Assembly (NCBI GenBank): GCA_031556525.1
Contig: JAVBSS010000031.1
Coordinates: 21,579-85,578, forward strand
Direction: 5' to 3'
Origin: JAVBSN01 sp031556525
Lineage (GTDB): Bacteria; Bacillota; Clostridia; Lachnospirales; Lachnospiraceae
DNA length: 64,000 nt
The position numbers were made by a program, and so were the translations under genes. The notes below the pieces were generated by a model. That model made no database searches and had not been told where the DNA came from. It saw only the letters and a list, made by a program, of their open reading frames with translations. Within the stretch, counting starts at the first letter, position 1. Every line of letters starts with the position of its first letter. Shown one piece after another: positions 16,652-24,839 of the stretch.

Positions 16652-18025
16652 ATGAAGAAGTGGTTAAAGGTATTATTAGTAGCATTGGTTTTTGGCGGAG
16701 CTATAATGCCAAAGATTACAGTTAGAGCAGAAGAGATAGTAGATGTAGATATGTTAAGCTCTACAGAGTTAGAAGAATATGACGAGATACAGGAAGTAAC
16801 TGAGGATTCAGATGTTAATGGAGCAAAGCAACAGCAATCAGGGAATTATAAGTATATTGTGCTTCCTAATGGTACAGTAGAGATAACAGAATATATATAT
16901 AATGGTGTTGATGAAAATATTATTATTGCAGATACAATTGATGGAAGAAAGGTAACCAGTATAGGAAACAATGCTTTTATGGGATGCAGGGGATTTAATG
17001 AAGTAACGATTCCCGATAGCGTAACAAATATAGGAGACAGTGCTTTTGCATCATGTACTACACTTGGCGAGGTGATTATTCCTAGTAGTGTAACAAGTAT
17101 AGGAATAGATGCTTTTTCAGGGTGCAATTATGTTGTAATACATTGTAAATTAGATAGTGTGGCAGAGGCTTATGCTATAGCTAATAATCTTTCTTATAAT
17201 AACCTTTCTTTATGTGATATAACTTTGGCGGAAACAATAGTTATATACGATGGTAGTTATATACAAGCAGTGGTAACAATAAAGGACGGTAATAAAACAT
17301 TAAAAGGAGGAACGGATTATACGATAGAGTCTTCTGGTTTTGTATCAAAAGATCATCAATTGATGACTGAAGAAAAAATTGTTATTATAGGTACCGGTAG
17401 CTATGTAGGAACTATTGTAAAAAAAATTGAAATTATAAAAGCTGATCATTATACCCTTGATACACATCGTGGTGAATGGGATGGAACATACTATTATTTA
17501 GGACTGAAGATATCAGATTATTTTTTGTATAAAGTCAAGATGACAGATATATTTTTTAGTGATGGAACATATACTTATTATCTTCAAGCTGATGGAACGC
17601 CAATGAAAGATAGTTTAACTTATCATCCAGATGGAGTGCATTTAATATACTTTAATGAAAATGGACAAGAGTTATTTAATAGATTTCAATATTGTGCAGA
17701 TGTAGGATATACGTGTTACTTTGATACCTTCGGATATTTATATAAGGATCAAATAACATTTTATGATGATAAACCTTATTATTTAGATGGAACAGGTAGA
17801 ATGAAACAAAATGAATATTTTAAGTTTGATAATGGAGTAGATATAGGGCATGCAACAGCTGATGGAAGTCTTGAAAATAATGGATTTGGATATGACCAAT
17901 ACGGAAGAGTAGTATTCTATCATTGGAACGGAATGATAGCAAGAGGACTAATAACTGATGGTGTTTGGTATTATCACATGGATGAAACAGACGGACATTT
18001 ATTAGGAAAGTTTATAGCTCGGTAA
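16652..18025 (+). CDS. BspA-like secreted LRR / cell-wall-binding protein, copy 2
   Basis: The 457-aa precursor has a signal peptide (MKKWLKVLLVALVFGGAIMP, cleavage near VRA), an acidic spacer (about residues 30-65), and about three LRR_5 repeats (VTSIGNNAFMGCRGFNEVTIP, VTNIGDSAFASCTTLGEVIIP, VTSIGIDAF). A divergent beta module (VIYDGSYIQAVVTIKDGNK) and the shared C-terminal repeat domain ending in GQ/GK-F follow. The beta module carries an insertion (SSGFVSKDHQLMTEEK) absent from the paralogues. It is followed after 15 bases by copy 3 with no terminator between, so the two are co-transcribed from the promoter at 16586. Function at the surface is inferred from the family only. Confidence 0.85.
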   Translation: MKKWLKVLLVALVFGGAIMPKITVRAEEIVDVDMLSSTELEEYDEIQEVTEDSDVNGAKQQQSGNYKYIVLPNGTVEITEYIYNGVDENIIIADTIDGRKVTSIGNNAFMGCRGFNEVTIPDSVTNIGDSAFASCTTLGEVIIPSSVTSIGIDAFSGCNYVVIHCKLDSVAEAYAIANNLSYNNLSLCDITLAETIVIYDGSYIQAVVTIKDGNKTLKGGTDYTIESSGFVSKDHQLMTEEKIVIIGTGSYVGTIVKKIEIIKADHYTLDTHRGEWDGTYYYLGLKISDYFLYKVKMTDIFFSDGTYTYYLQADGTPMKDSLTYHPDGVHLIYFNENGQELFNRFQYCADVGYTCYFDTFGYLYKDQITFYDDKPYYLDGTGRMKQNEYFKFDNGVDIGHATADGSLENNGFGYDQYGRVVFYHWNGMIARGLITDGVWYYHMDETDGHLLGKFIAR

Positions 18026-18040
18026 AAAGGAGATGAAATT

Positions 18041-19816
18041 ATGAGAAAGGTATTTTTAAATGTATTGCTAATAGCATTGCTAATAGGTGGAGTGATAATA
18101 CCTAACATAACAACAAAAGCAGCAAAGGAAGGGGATTATGAATATAAAGTACTTGAAGATGATACAGTAGAGATAACAAGATATGTAGGTAATGATGGTG
18201 TTCTTGATATTCCAAGTACAATTGATGGAAAACTTGTAACAAGTATTGGGAAAAATGCTTTTCAAAATTGTGATAGCCTTACGACAGTAACAATCCCAAG
18301 TAGTGTAATAAGTATAGGTGATTATGCTTTTTATCATTGTAGTGGACTTATAACAGTAACAATTCCAGATAGTGTAACAAGTATAGGTACTTTTGCTTTT
18401 CATCTTTGTAGTGAACTTACAGCAATAACAATCCCAGGGAGTATAAAAAAAATAAATGATTATACTTTTGACTATTGTTTAAGTCTACAAACAGTAGTAA
18501 TATCAAATGGTGTAGAGAGTATAGGCAAAGATGCTTTTTGTGGGTGTAGAGAACTTATGACAATAACAATCCCAAATAGTGTAACAAGCATAGGTAATAG
18601 TGCTTTTTGGGATTGTAGTGGACTTACAGCAGTAACAATCCCAAATAGTGTAACAAGCATAGGTGAGAGCGCTTTTAGCGAATGTAGTGGACTTACAACA
18701 ATAACAATCCCAGGAGGCATACCAAAAATAGAAGCAAGGACATTTAGTCGTTGTTCAAGTCTACAAGCAGTAGTAATATCAAATGGTGTAGAGAGTATAG
18801 AAGATAAGGCTTTTGAAGGATGCAATAGTCTTACATCAATAACCATTCCAAATAGTGTGAAAAGTATAGGTAAGTATGTTTTTAGTGAGTGCTTTAGTCT
18901 TAGAACAATATTCATTCCAGATAGTGTAATAAGCATAGAAGATTTTGTTTTTAATAGATGTAATGTTGATATATATTATAATAGTAATGCCCGTGCAAGA
19001 ACGTATGCTATTCAATATGGCTTTTTTTATTCAAACGGTGACATTGCAAAATGTAAAGTAACAGTACCAACAAGCATACATGATAACAAGGAACAGACGC
19101 CAACAGTAATAGTAGAAGATAAGACTAAGATATTAACAGAAGGAATAGACTATACAGTAAAATATGAAAATAATATAGGGATAGGAACAGGAACAGCTAT
19201 TATTACGGGAAAAGGTAATTATAGAGGAACTATTACAAAGGGGTTTACAATTGAAAAAGGAGACTACTATAATTCTACTATACATGGTGGTGAATGGAAT
19301 GGAACAAATTACGTCTTAGATGGAGTTAAGATGACCAATATATTCTTTAGTGATGGAACGTATACATACTACCTTCAAGCAGATGGTACACCAATGAAGA
19401 ATAGATTAACTTATCATCCAGACGGTGAACATTTAATATATTTTGATGAAAATGGACATGAACTATTTGATCAATTTAAATACTGTGTTGATGTAGGATA
19501 TACTTGTTATTTTGATACATTTGGATATATGTTTAAAGACCAAATACCATTTTATAATGGTAAACCATATTATCTAGATGGAACAGGAAGAATGAAACAA
19601 GGCGAATATTTTAAGTTTGATAATGGAGTGGACATAGGTTATGCTCAGGAAGATGGAAGTCTTATAAATACAGGTTTCGGATATGATCCGTGGGGAAGAG
19701 TTGTATTTTACCATTGGAATGGAATGATAGCAAGGGGACTGATAACAGATGGAACTTGGTATTACCATATGGACGAAACAGACGGACATTTATTAGGACA
19801 GTTTCCCGTGAATTAA
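18041..19816 (+). CDS. BspA-like secreted LRR / cell-wall-binding protein, copy 3 (long LRR domain)
   Basis: The 591-aa precursor has a signal peptide (MRKVFLNVLLIALLIGGVII, cleavage near TKA). It has the longest repeat domain of the set, about eleven LRR_5 repeats of 22-24 residues with consensus VTSIGxxAFxxCSxLTxVTIPNS (residues about 60-310). The beta module (TVPTSIHDNKEQTPTVIVEDK) and the C-terminal aromatic/Gly repeats follow. It lacks the acidic linker that copies 2 and 4 carry after the signal peptide. The start is set by AAAAAGGAG 8 bases ahead. Several repeats are nearly identical at DNA level, which points to recent internal expansion. A terminator follows at 19849. Confidence 0.87.
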   Translation: MRKVFLNVLLIALLIGGVIIPNITTKAAKEGDYEYKVLEDDTVEITRYVGNDGVLDIPSTIDGKLVTSIGKNAFQNCDSLTTVTIPSSVISIGDYAFYHCSGLITVTIPDSVTSIGTFAFHLCSELTAITIPGSIKKINDYTFDYCLSLQTVVISNGVESIGKDAFCGCRELMTITIPNSVTSIGNSAFWDCSGLTAVTIPNSVTSIGESAFSECSGLTTITIPGGIPKIEARTFSRCSSLQAVVISNGVESIEDKAFEGCNSLTSITIPNSVKSIGKYVFSECFSLRTIFIPDSVISIEDFVFNRCNVDIYYNSNARARTYAIQYGFFYSNGDIAKCKVTVPTSIHDNKEQTPTVIVEDKTKILTEGIDYTVKYENNIGIGTGTAIITGKGNYRGTITKGFTIEKGDYYNSTIHGGEWNGTNYVLDGVKMTNIFFSDGTYTYYLQADGTPMKNRLTYHPDGEHLIYFDENGHELFDQFKYCVDVGYTCYFDTFGYMFKDQIPFYNGKPYYLDGTGRMKQGEYFKFDNGVDIGYAQEDGSLINTGFGYDPWGRVVFYHWNGMIARGLITDGTWYYHMDETDGHLLGQFPVN

Positions 19817-19848
19817 GAGAATAATAATTAAATATTAAAATTTTAAAA

Positions 19849-19880
19849 AGTTAGTTCTTTCCGGAAAGAGCTGACTTTTT
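19849..19880 (+). terminator. Terminator after BspA-like copy 3
   Basis: Arms AGTTAGTTCTTTCC and GGAAAGAGCTGACT form a near-perfect stem (two G-T pairs) with minimal loop, followed by TTTTT. It is homologous to the hairpin at 16519-16556. Confidence 0.85.
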
Positions 19881-19909
19881 AATTTTATAGATGATTTTTG
19901 TAATAATTA

Positions 19910-19918
19910 TGTTATAAT
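19910..19918 (+). promoter_or_regulatory. Extended -10 promoter of BspA-like copy 4
   Basis: TGTTATAAT (TATAAT at 19913-19918) in the same context as the copy at 16586, about 47 bases before the ATG at 19965. Confidence 0.65.
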
Positions 19919-19964
19919 AAATGACATGGGTATAATTTGGTAATTGTTTCAGAAAGGAGAAGGT

Positions 19965-21635
19965 ATGAAGAAAAATTTAAAAGTATTATTAATGGTATTA
20001 GTTTTATGTGGTTCTATGTTGTCAAATATTACTGTTAAGGCAGAGGAATTAGAGGATGTAGATGTATTGGTTTATACAGAAGAAGAGAAATATGAAGGGG
20101 TAGAAGAAGTAGTAGATGATCCAAGTGTTAATGGAGCAGTGCTTCAATCGGGTGATTATAAGTATGTAATAGTTGATGGAACAGTGGAGATAACAAAATA
20201 TGTAGGAAGCAGTACAGAAATTACAATTCCAGGTGTGATTGATGGGAAAAAAGTAACAAGCATAGGAGAAGAGGCATTTTATCTGTGTAAGAAGATAACA
20301 AAGGTAACGATTCCAAACAGTGTGACAAGTATAGGGAGAAATGCTTTTATGGATTGTTATAGTCTTAAAGATATAGCAATTCCAAATAGTGTAACAATTT
20401 TAGGAAAAGGATCCTTTGCCTATTGTAGGAGTTTAACAGATATAATAATTCCAAACAGTGTGACTATTATAGATGAAGATGCATTCGGTGCTTGTACTAA
20501 CCTAGTTAATATAACAATTCCAAATAGTGTAACAACTATAAGCCATGGTGCATTTGCTGATTGTACTAGTCTAGTTAGCATAACACTTCCAAGCAGTATA
20601 ACAAGTATATCAGCTATAATGTTTTCGGGATGTACCAGTCTTAAGGATATAATAATTCCAAGTAGTGTAACAAAAATATGGTTTAATGCATTTGAATATT
20701 GTACTAGTCTTACTAGTATAACAATTCCAAATAGTGTGGTGAATATAGGCAGTAATGCATTTATGAATCATCCAACTAATTTTATTATATATGGTAATTC
20801 AGGTAGTTATGCAGAAAGTTACGCTAGTAAAGAAGGAATTACATTTAAATGTGGTGTTACAGCATGTAAGATTAGTTTATCAGAAACATCTTACACTTAT
20901 GATGGAGTGGCAAAGACTCCTACAGTAACAGTAAAAGATGGTACTAAGACATTAAAGAATGGAACTGACTATACAGTGAAATATCCTAGTAAGAGTGCAA
21001 TTGGAAATGCTACAGTTACTATTACAGGTAAAGGTAAGTATGGAGGAACTGTGACAAAAACCATTACAATTAAAAAAGCAGATTATTATAATTCTACTAT
21101 ACACGGTGGTACATGGAATGGGACAAATTATGTATTAGGTGGACTGAAGATGACAAATATATTCTTTAGTGAAGGAAAGTACACATACTACCTTCAAGCG
21201 GATGGAACTCCAATGAAGAATAGATTAACTTATCATCCGGATGGAGTACATCTAATATATTTTGATGACAAAGGGCATGAGTTATTTGACCAATTTCAGT
21301 ATTGTGCTGATGTAGGATATACATGTTACTTTGATACATTTGGATATTTATATAAAGACGTAATAACATTTAGCAATGGCAAAGCCTATTACTTAGATGG
21401 TACAGGAAGAATGAAACAAAATGAATACTTCAAGTTTGATAATGGAGTAGATTTAGGATATGCACAAGCAGATGGAAGTTTAATAAATACTGGATTTGGA
21501 TATGATCCGTCTGGAAATACAGTATTCTATCATTGGAATGGAATGATGGCGAGAGGTCTTATAACAGATGGTACTTGGTATTATGATATGGATGTAACAG
21601 ATGGACATTTAATAGGACAGTTTGCAGCTAATTAA
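19965..21635 (+). CDS. BspA-like secreted LRR / cell-wall-binding protein, copy 4
   Basis: The 556-aa precursor has a signal peptide (MKKNLKVLLMVLVLCGSMLS, cleavage near VKA), an acidic spacer (VDVLVYTEEEKYEGVEEVVDD), about nine LRR_5 repeats (VTSIGRNAFMDCYSLKDIAIP and similar), the TYTYDGVAKTPTVTVKDGT module, and the shared C-terminal repeats ending in IGQFAAN. Its C-terminal third is nearly identical to the truncated protein at the window start, so these two are closest relatives. The ATG is chosen for AGAAAGGAGAAGG just upstream; a TTG seven codons earlier is in frame but would spoil the signal peptide. The gene ends the array; no terminator directly follows. Confidence 0.87.
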   Translation: MKKNLKVLLMVLVLCGSMLSNITVKAEELEDVDVLVYTEEEKYEGVEEVVDDPSVNGAVLQSGDYKYVIVDGTVEITKYVGSSTEITIPGVIDGKKVTSIGEEAFYLCKKITKVTIPNSVTSIGRNAFMDCYSLKDIAIPNSVTILGKGSFAYCRSLTDIIIPNSVTIIDEDAFGACTNLVNITIPNSVTTISHGAFADCTSLVSITLPSSITSISAIMFSGCTSLKDIIIPSSVTKIWFNAFEYCTSLTSITIPNSVVNIGSNAFMNHPTNFIIYGNSGSYAESYASKEGITFKCGVTACKISLSETSYTYDGVAKTPTVTVKDGTKTLKNGTDYTVKYPSKSAIGNATVTITGKGKYGGTVTKTITIKKADYYNSTIHGGTWNGTNYVLGGLKMTNIFFSEGKYTYYLQADGTPMKNRLTYHPDGVHLIYFDDKGHELFDQFQYCADVGYTCYFDTFGYLYKDVITFSNGKAYYLDGTGRMKQNEYFKFDNGVDLGYAQADGSLINTGFGYDPSGNTVFYHWNGMMARGLITDGTWYYDMDVTDGHLIGQFAAN

Positions 21636-21647
21636 GAAATATCATTA

Positions 21648-21675
21648 TTGACAATATTTATATAAAGATTATAAT
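21648..21675 (+). promoter_or_regulatory. Consensus promoter of the ABC-F leader transcript
   Basis: TTGACA (21648-21653), 16-base spacer, TATAAT (21670-21675). It starts a leader of about 240 bases before the ABC-F gene. Confidence 0.8.
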
Positions 21676-21708
21676 AAATACATAATATAACAGAAGGGCG
21701 ATGGAAAG

Positions 21709-21729
21709 ATGGAGAATATAACTTGCTAA
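21709..21729 (+). CDS. Putative leader peptide (MENITC) of the ABC-F gene
   Basis: ATG GAG AAT ATA ACT TGC TAA encodes a six-residue peptide. AGAAGGG at 21692-21698 is a fitting ribosome binding site, and the promoter is only 34 bases upstream. A perfect GCACAT/ATGTGC hairpin (21736-21750) begins seven bases after the stop, and a terminator hairpin lies at 21842-21874. Short leader peptides in front of an attenuator are well known for antibiotic-induced ABC-F and Erm genes, where a stalled ribosome changes the RNA fold. Coding is inferred from position only. An overlapping alternative (ATG at 21701) has its ribosome binding site too close. Confidence 0.5.
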   Translation: MENITC

Positions 21730-21735
21730 ATATTA

Positions 21736-21874
21736 ATTAAATAATGCACATTGTATGTGCTGGCAAGGATAGAGTCTTCATCTATAACAATCATTTTAAT
21801 ATACACAGTTTTAAGTAATAGATTATTTTATTACTGACATAAAAGATGTAGAAGAGATTCTACATCTTTTTTTT
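21736..21874 (+). promoter_or_regulatory. Transcription attenuator in the ABC-F leader
   Basis: Two hairpins: GCACAT-TGT-ATGTGC (21736-21750), and a terminator with 12-bp arms AAAGATGTAGAA/TTCTACATCTTT (21842-21853 and 21858-21869) plus TTTTT. A candidate anti-terminator arm, TCTTCATCT at 21775-21783, can pair with AGATG and AAGA of the terminator's 5' arm and loop region. With the leader peptide this looks like ribosome-stalling control of the downstream resistance gene. Confidence 0.6.
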
Positions 21875-21923
21875 GTAGAATACAAGATAATAATACTTGC
21901 CTACAGTAAATGGAGGTATAAAT

Positions 21924-23429
21924 ATGGCATTGATTAAAGTTAACAATTTAACATTTTATTATGATGGAAGTTATGACAATATATTTGAGGATGTATCATT
22001 TCAGATAGATACTAACTGGAAGTTAGGGCTTATAGGTAGGAATGGACGAGGTAAAACAACATTTCTTAATCTGCTTCAAGGCAATCTGGAATACACGGGA
22101 AGTATTACAGGTGTGAGTCAGTTTGACTATTTTCCGTTTGTAATAAAGGATAAGAGTAAAGATGGAATAGAAATTATAGAGGAAATATATCCTGATTATG
22201 AATTTTGGATGGTATGTAGAGAACTGTCTTTATTAGATATGGAAGCAGATATGCTATATAGACCATTTGATACTTTAAGTAATGGAGAGCAAACAAAGGT
22301 TATGTTGGCTGTATTATTTTCAAGAGAAAATAATTTCTTGCTAATTGACGAACCTACAAATCATCTTGATATGGAGGCAAGGGAATCAGTTAAAGAATAT
22401 CTAAACAATAAGAAAGGATTTATTCTAGTGTCTCATGATAGACATTTTCTTGACGGTTGCGTTGACTATATCTTAGCTATTAACAAAAGTAATATTGAAA
22501 TATGCCAAGGAGATTTTTCTACATGGTGGGAGAATAAGCAACGACAAGATGAATATGAATTAGCTGAAAATGAAAGATTGAAAAAGGATATTAATAGATT
22601 GAATCAAGCAGCTAGGCGCACTGAACAATGGGCAGATAAGGCAGAAGCAAGTAAGATAGGAATGAGTCATCAGGAGAAGAAACAAAAAGCTATGGGTGGA
22701 AGAGCGTATGTTGGTGAGAAATCAAGACGTATGCAAGCACAGAGAAAAAACATAGAGAAAAGGCAAGATTCGGCAATTGATGATAAAAAAGGATTATTAA
22801 AAAATATAGAGAATGCAGAACAGTTAAAGATAATACCATTAACTCATCATAAAAATTTATTAATAAATATGGAAAATATAAGTCTAGCATACGACGATGA
22901 AGCATTGGGAAAAAGGGCTATATTTGAAAATATGAATCTTAAAGTTTCAAATGGTGATAGAATTGTGTTGCAGGGTAAAAATGGTTGTGGCAAATCAAGC
23001 ATAATTAAGAAAATCTTAGGACAAGATATTCCTATAGAAGGTAATATAGAATTAGCAAGTGGTCTTACTATATCCTATATATCACAAGATACAAGCTTTC
23101 TAAAAGGTACACTAAAAGACTATGCAAAGGCGAATAATGTTGAAGACACCTTGTTTATGACATTACTTAGGAAACTAGATTTTTCAAGAGAGCAATTTGA
23201 TAAAAATATGGAAGAGTTTAGTGAAGGACAAAAGAAAAAGGTGTTAATTGCAGGTAGCTTATGCAAACAAGCTCATTTATATATTTGGGATGAACCACTT
23301 AATTTTATTGATTTGTTTTCTAGAATGCAGATAGAGGAACTTATATTAAAATATAATCCAACAATGCTTTTAGTAGAGCATGATAGAACCTTTGTAGAAA
23401 GCGTTGCCACAAAAGTGGTTGAGTTTTAA
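21924..23429 (+). CDS. ABC-F ribosome protection protein, Lsa-like
   Basis: This 501-aa protein has two ABC ATPase domains and no membrane segment, the ABC-F layout. Domain 1 has Walker A GLIGRNGRGKTTF, signature LSNGEQTKVML and Walker B LLIDEPTNHLD; domain 2 has GKNGCGKSS, FSEGQKKKV and LYIWDEPLNFID. A charged inter-domain linker (about residues 185-300) is the antibiotic resistance determinant region that reaches the ribosomal peptidyl transferase centre. TNWKLGLIGRNGRGKTT and IWDEPLN match Lsa-type proteins, which displace lincosamides, streptogramin A and pleuromutilins. The ATG at 21924 fits TGGAGG; upstream in-frame codons (TTG 21897) lack one. The leader at 21648-21874 supports drug-inducible expression. 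Confidence 0.85.
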   Translation: MALIKVNNLTFYYDGSYDNIFEDVSFQIDTNWKLGLIGRNGRGKTTFLNLLQGNLEYTGSITGVSQFDYFPFVIKDKSKDGIEIIEEIYPDYEFWMVCRELSLLDMEADMLYRPFDTLSNGEQTKVMLAVLFSRENNFLLIDEPTNHLDMEARESVKEYLNNKKGFILVSHDRHFLDGCVDYILAINKSNIEICQGDFSTWWENKQRQDEYELAENERLKKDINRLNQAARRTEQWADKAEASKIGMSHQEKKQKAMGGRAYVGEKSRRMQAQRKNIEKRQDSAIDDKKGLLKNIENAEQLKIIPLTHHKNLLINMENISLAYDDEALGKRAIFENMNLKVSNGDRIVLQGKNGCGKSSIIKKILGQDIPIEGNIELASGLTISYISQDTSFLKGTLKDYAKANNVEDTLFMTLLRKLDFSREQFDKNMEEFSEGQKKKVLIAGSLCKQAHLYIWDEPLNFIDLFSRMQIEELILKYNPTMLLVEHDRTFVESVATKVVEF

Positions 23430-23454
23430 GAGGTGGATTAATTACAAAGAGGAC

Positions 23455-23483
23455 TTGATTTCACAAGCCCTCTAAGATATAAT
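23455..23483 (+). promoter_or_regulatory. Promoter for a small plus-strand RNA (candidate antitoxin)
   Basis: TTGATT (23455-23460), 17-base spacer, TATAAT (23478-23483). It reads into a short region with two hairpins that ends at the terminator at 23545-23597, with no open reading frame. Confidence 0.6.
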
Positions 23484-23489
23484 CTACTT

Positions 23490-23597
23490 AGAAAGGTTAT
23501 CGGAAGCATGTTCCGATTACCCTCAGATTATTGATTTATCTTATAGAAATAAGCATCACTTCACTTTGGGCAGTAGAGGATGCTTATTTCTTTTTAT
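23490..23597 (+). ncRNA. Candidate antisense RNA antitoxin convergent to the holin-like toxin
   Basis: A consensus promoter at 23455-23483 and a terminator at 23597 bracket about 108 bases. The RNA would contain hairpin GGTTATCGGAA/TTCCGATTACC (23495-23521, one mismatch) and the terminator stem, whose 3' arm runs through the last codons and stop of the minus-strand peptide gene at 23584-23670. Convergent toxin mRNA and antitoxin RNA overlapping at their 3' ends is the TxpA/RatA and BsrG/SR4 arrangement. Existence and ends are inferred. Confidence 0.5.
23545..23597 (+). terminator. Terminator with 13-bp stem, plus-strand tail
   Basis: Arms AGAAATAAGCATC (23545-23557) and GATGCTTATTTCT (23579-23591), with further pairing inside the loop (CTTCACT with AGTAGAG) and TTTTT after 23592. 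It ends plus-strand transcripts from the ABC-F gene or the small RNA; the same stem would form at the 3' end of the minus-strand toxin mRNA. Confidence 0.75.
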
Positions 23598-23670
23598 TAT
23601 CTCGATTATCTATGTAAGATAGAGCCGCGAAGATTACTAGTAATAGTGTAAGAACTTCTAGAACATTCAT
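23584..23670 (-). CDS. Putative holin-like type I toxin, 28 aa
   Basis: MNVLEVLTLLLVIFAALSYI followed by DNRDNKKK: a short peptide with one hydrophobic helix after a brief N-terminus and a Lys-rich tail, the build of the putative holin-like toxin family (TxpA/BsrG-like, Hol_Tox). Such peptides insert into the membrane and are held silent by an antisense RNA. The ATG at 23670 has GGAGGG 8 bases ahead; another ATG two codons earlier is too close to it. A CCCTC sequence about 15 bases upstream can pair with the ribosome binding site, as in related toxins that are translated poorly from the primary transcript. Extended -10 (TGTTATACT, 23746-23754) and TATAAT (23733-23738) motifs lie upstream on this strand. 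Confidence 0.65.
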   Translation of the reverse strand: MNVLEVLTLLLVIFAALSYIDNRDNKKK

Positions 23671-23940
23671 GGGCATCACCCTCCTTTTATTACTAGAGGG
23701 CATCGTCGAAACACGCATCCACTTTCTGTTGGATTATACAATAGTAGTATAACACTTAAATAATAAATGCACAATAAAATGTATATAAAATATTTATGAA
23801 ATTACATAAACGTTTGGATTGAAATAATACTTTAAATTAACATAGAGTTATGTTTTAATGTATCTATATGGGTTTGTTAAAGGAACTTGTTAAAGCACAA
23901 TAATATATGTTTAATGGCATAGATTGAGGGAGAGAAAATT

Positions 23941-24765
23941 ATGAAGAAAAATATAATATTGGTATGTATGTTAACGATTATTTTAATGTTAGCAGGATGC
24001 ACTCAAAATGATAATAATAAAAAGAATAGTACAGAAAACATTACAGAGAACGATACGGCGTCTGACAGTAAGGGTGAAATTGAAGTATCTGATGAGAACG
24101 TACCATTATTACAAGAAGAAGTAGAATATAAGGTAGTTACTGTAGAATATGTAAAAACAGAAAATCATGATATTGATTACCCAGAGATTTCAGGCTGGAA
24201 AAATGAAGATATGCAGACAAAATGGAATGGCTATTTTGTAGAAACTGCTACTAGCATGCTAGATGATGTCAGTGAAAATGATGGTATTTCATACAAGGTG
24301 GATTCAATATATACGTCATCTGATATATTATCGATTGTTATGAAGGGATATATGTATTATGAAGGCAGTGCACATCCGTATTCATTTATATCAACATGTA
24401 ATATCGATATGAAAACAGGCGAGAAGGCAATGCTTAGAGATTATGCTGATCTAGATAAAATAGCAGATACACTTCTTAATACAACTGATTATACTGTGTT
24501 AACAGAAGGCGTAACGCTAGAGGATATACTTCGATATAACTATATGGAAATAGAACCGACACAAGAATTATTGGCAAGAAATTTATCTCATTTTGATGGA
24601 GAACAGGATATATATGAAGCAGATGAATGTTATGGAACATCATATATAGATGGAGAGGCTGTGTACTTGGTATTTGAAGTACCACATGCATTAGGAGATT
24701 TTGTGGTTGTTAGAATAGATGATAATTCTTCACAGAATTTAATTGATATGTCATTTGCTAGATAA
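23941..24765 (+). CDS. Lipoprotein with DUF3298/RsiV-like domain
   Basis: The 274-aa precursor has a lipoprotein signal (MKKNIILVCMLTIILMLAGC, lipid attachment at C20), then a low-complexity Asn/Thr/Glu linker (about 21-60). A domain with YPEISGWKNEDMQTKWNGYF, YYEGSAHPYSFISTCNIDMKTG and DFVVVRIDD follows, the pattern of DUF4163/DUF3298 proteins such as the RsiV anti-sigma factor's outer domain, which binds lysozyme. No cytoplasmic anti-sigma domain is present, so a sensor role is unlikely; it probably acts at the outer face of the membrane. It is preceded by GAGGGAGAG and stands alone between the toxin locus and the trp T-box promoter. Confidence 0.75.
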   Translation: MKKNIILVCMLTIILMLAGCTQNDNNKKNSTENITENDTASDSKGEIEVSDENVPLLQEEVEYKVVTVEYVKTENHDIDYPEISGWKNEDMQTKWNGYFVETATSMLDDVSENDGISYKVDSIYTSSDILSIVMKGYMYYEGSAHPYSFISTCNIDMKTGEKAMLRDYADLDKIADTLLNTTDYTVLTEGVTLEDILRYNYMEIEPTQELLARNLSHFDGEQDIYEADECYGTSYIDGEAVYLVFEVPHALGDFVVVRIDDNSSQNLIDMSFAR

Positions 24766-24785
24766 TAATTTATTTTAAAATCCAG

Positions 24786-24814
24786 TTGACAATTAATTTT
24801 TAAGAGCATATAAT
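24786..24814 (+). promoter_or_regulatory. Consensus promoter of the trp operon
   Basis: TTGACA (24786-24791), 17-base spacer, TATAAT (24809-24814). Both hexamers are perfect consensus, as expected for an operon controlled after initiation by a T-box. Confidence 0.85.
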
Positions 24815-24839
24815 AACAATAATTTAATAACCAATATTT

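Noticed and set aside
18472..18936. Minus-strand open frame of 154 codons opposite the leucine-rich repeats
   Set aside because: It mirrors the regular repeat codons of the BspA-like gene; no start signal, and the product is periodic only because the plus strand is.
18240..18960. Possible CRISPR-like array, because of regular repeats
   Set aside because: The period of about 69 bases matches 23-residue LRR_5 protein repeats in an open frame; spacers are coding and similar to each other.
21701..21721. Alternative leader peptide MERWRI starting at 21701
   Set aside because: Its start is only two bases from AGAAGGG, too close for initiation; the ATG at 21709 has suitable spacing.
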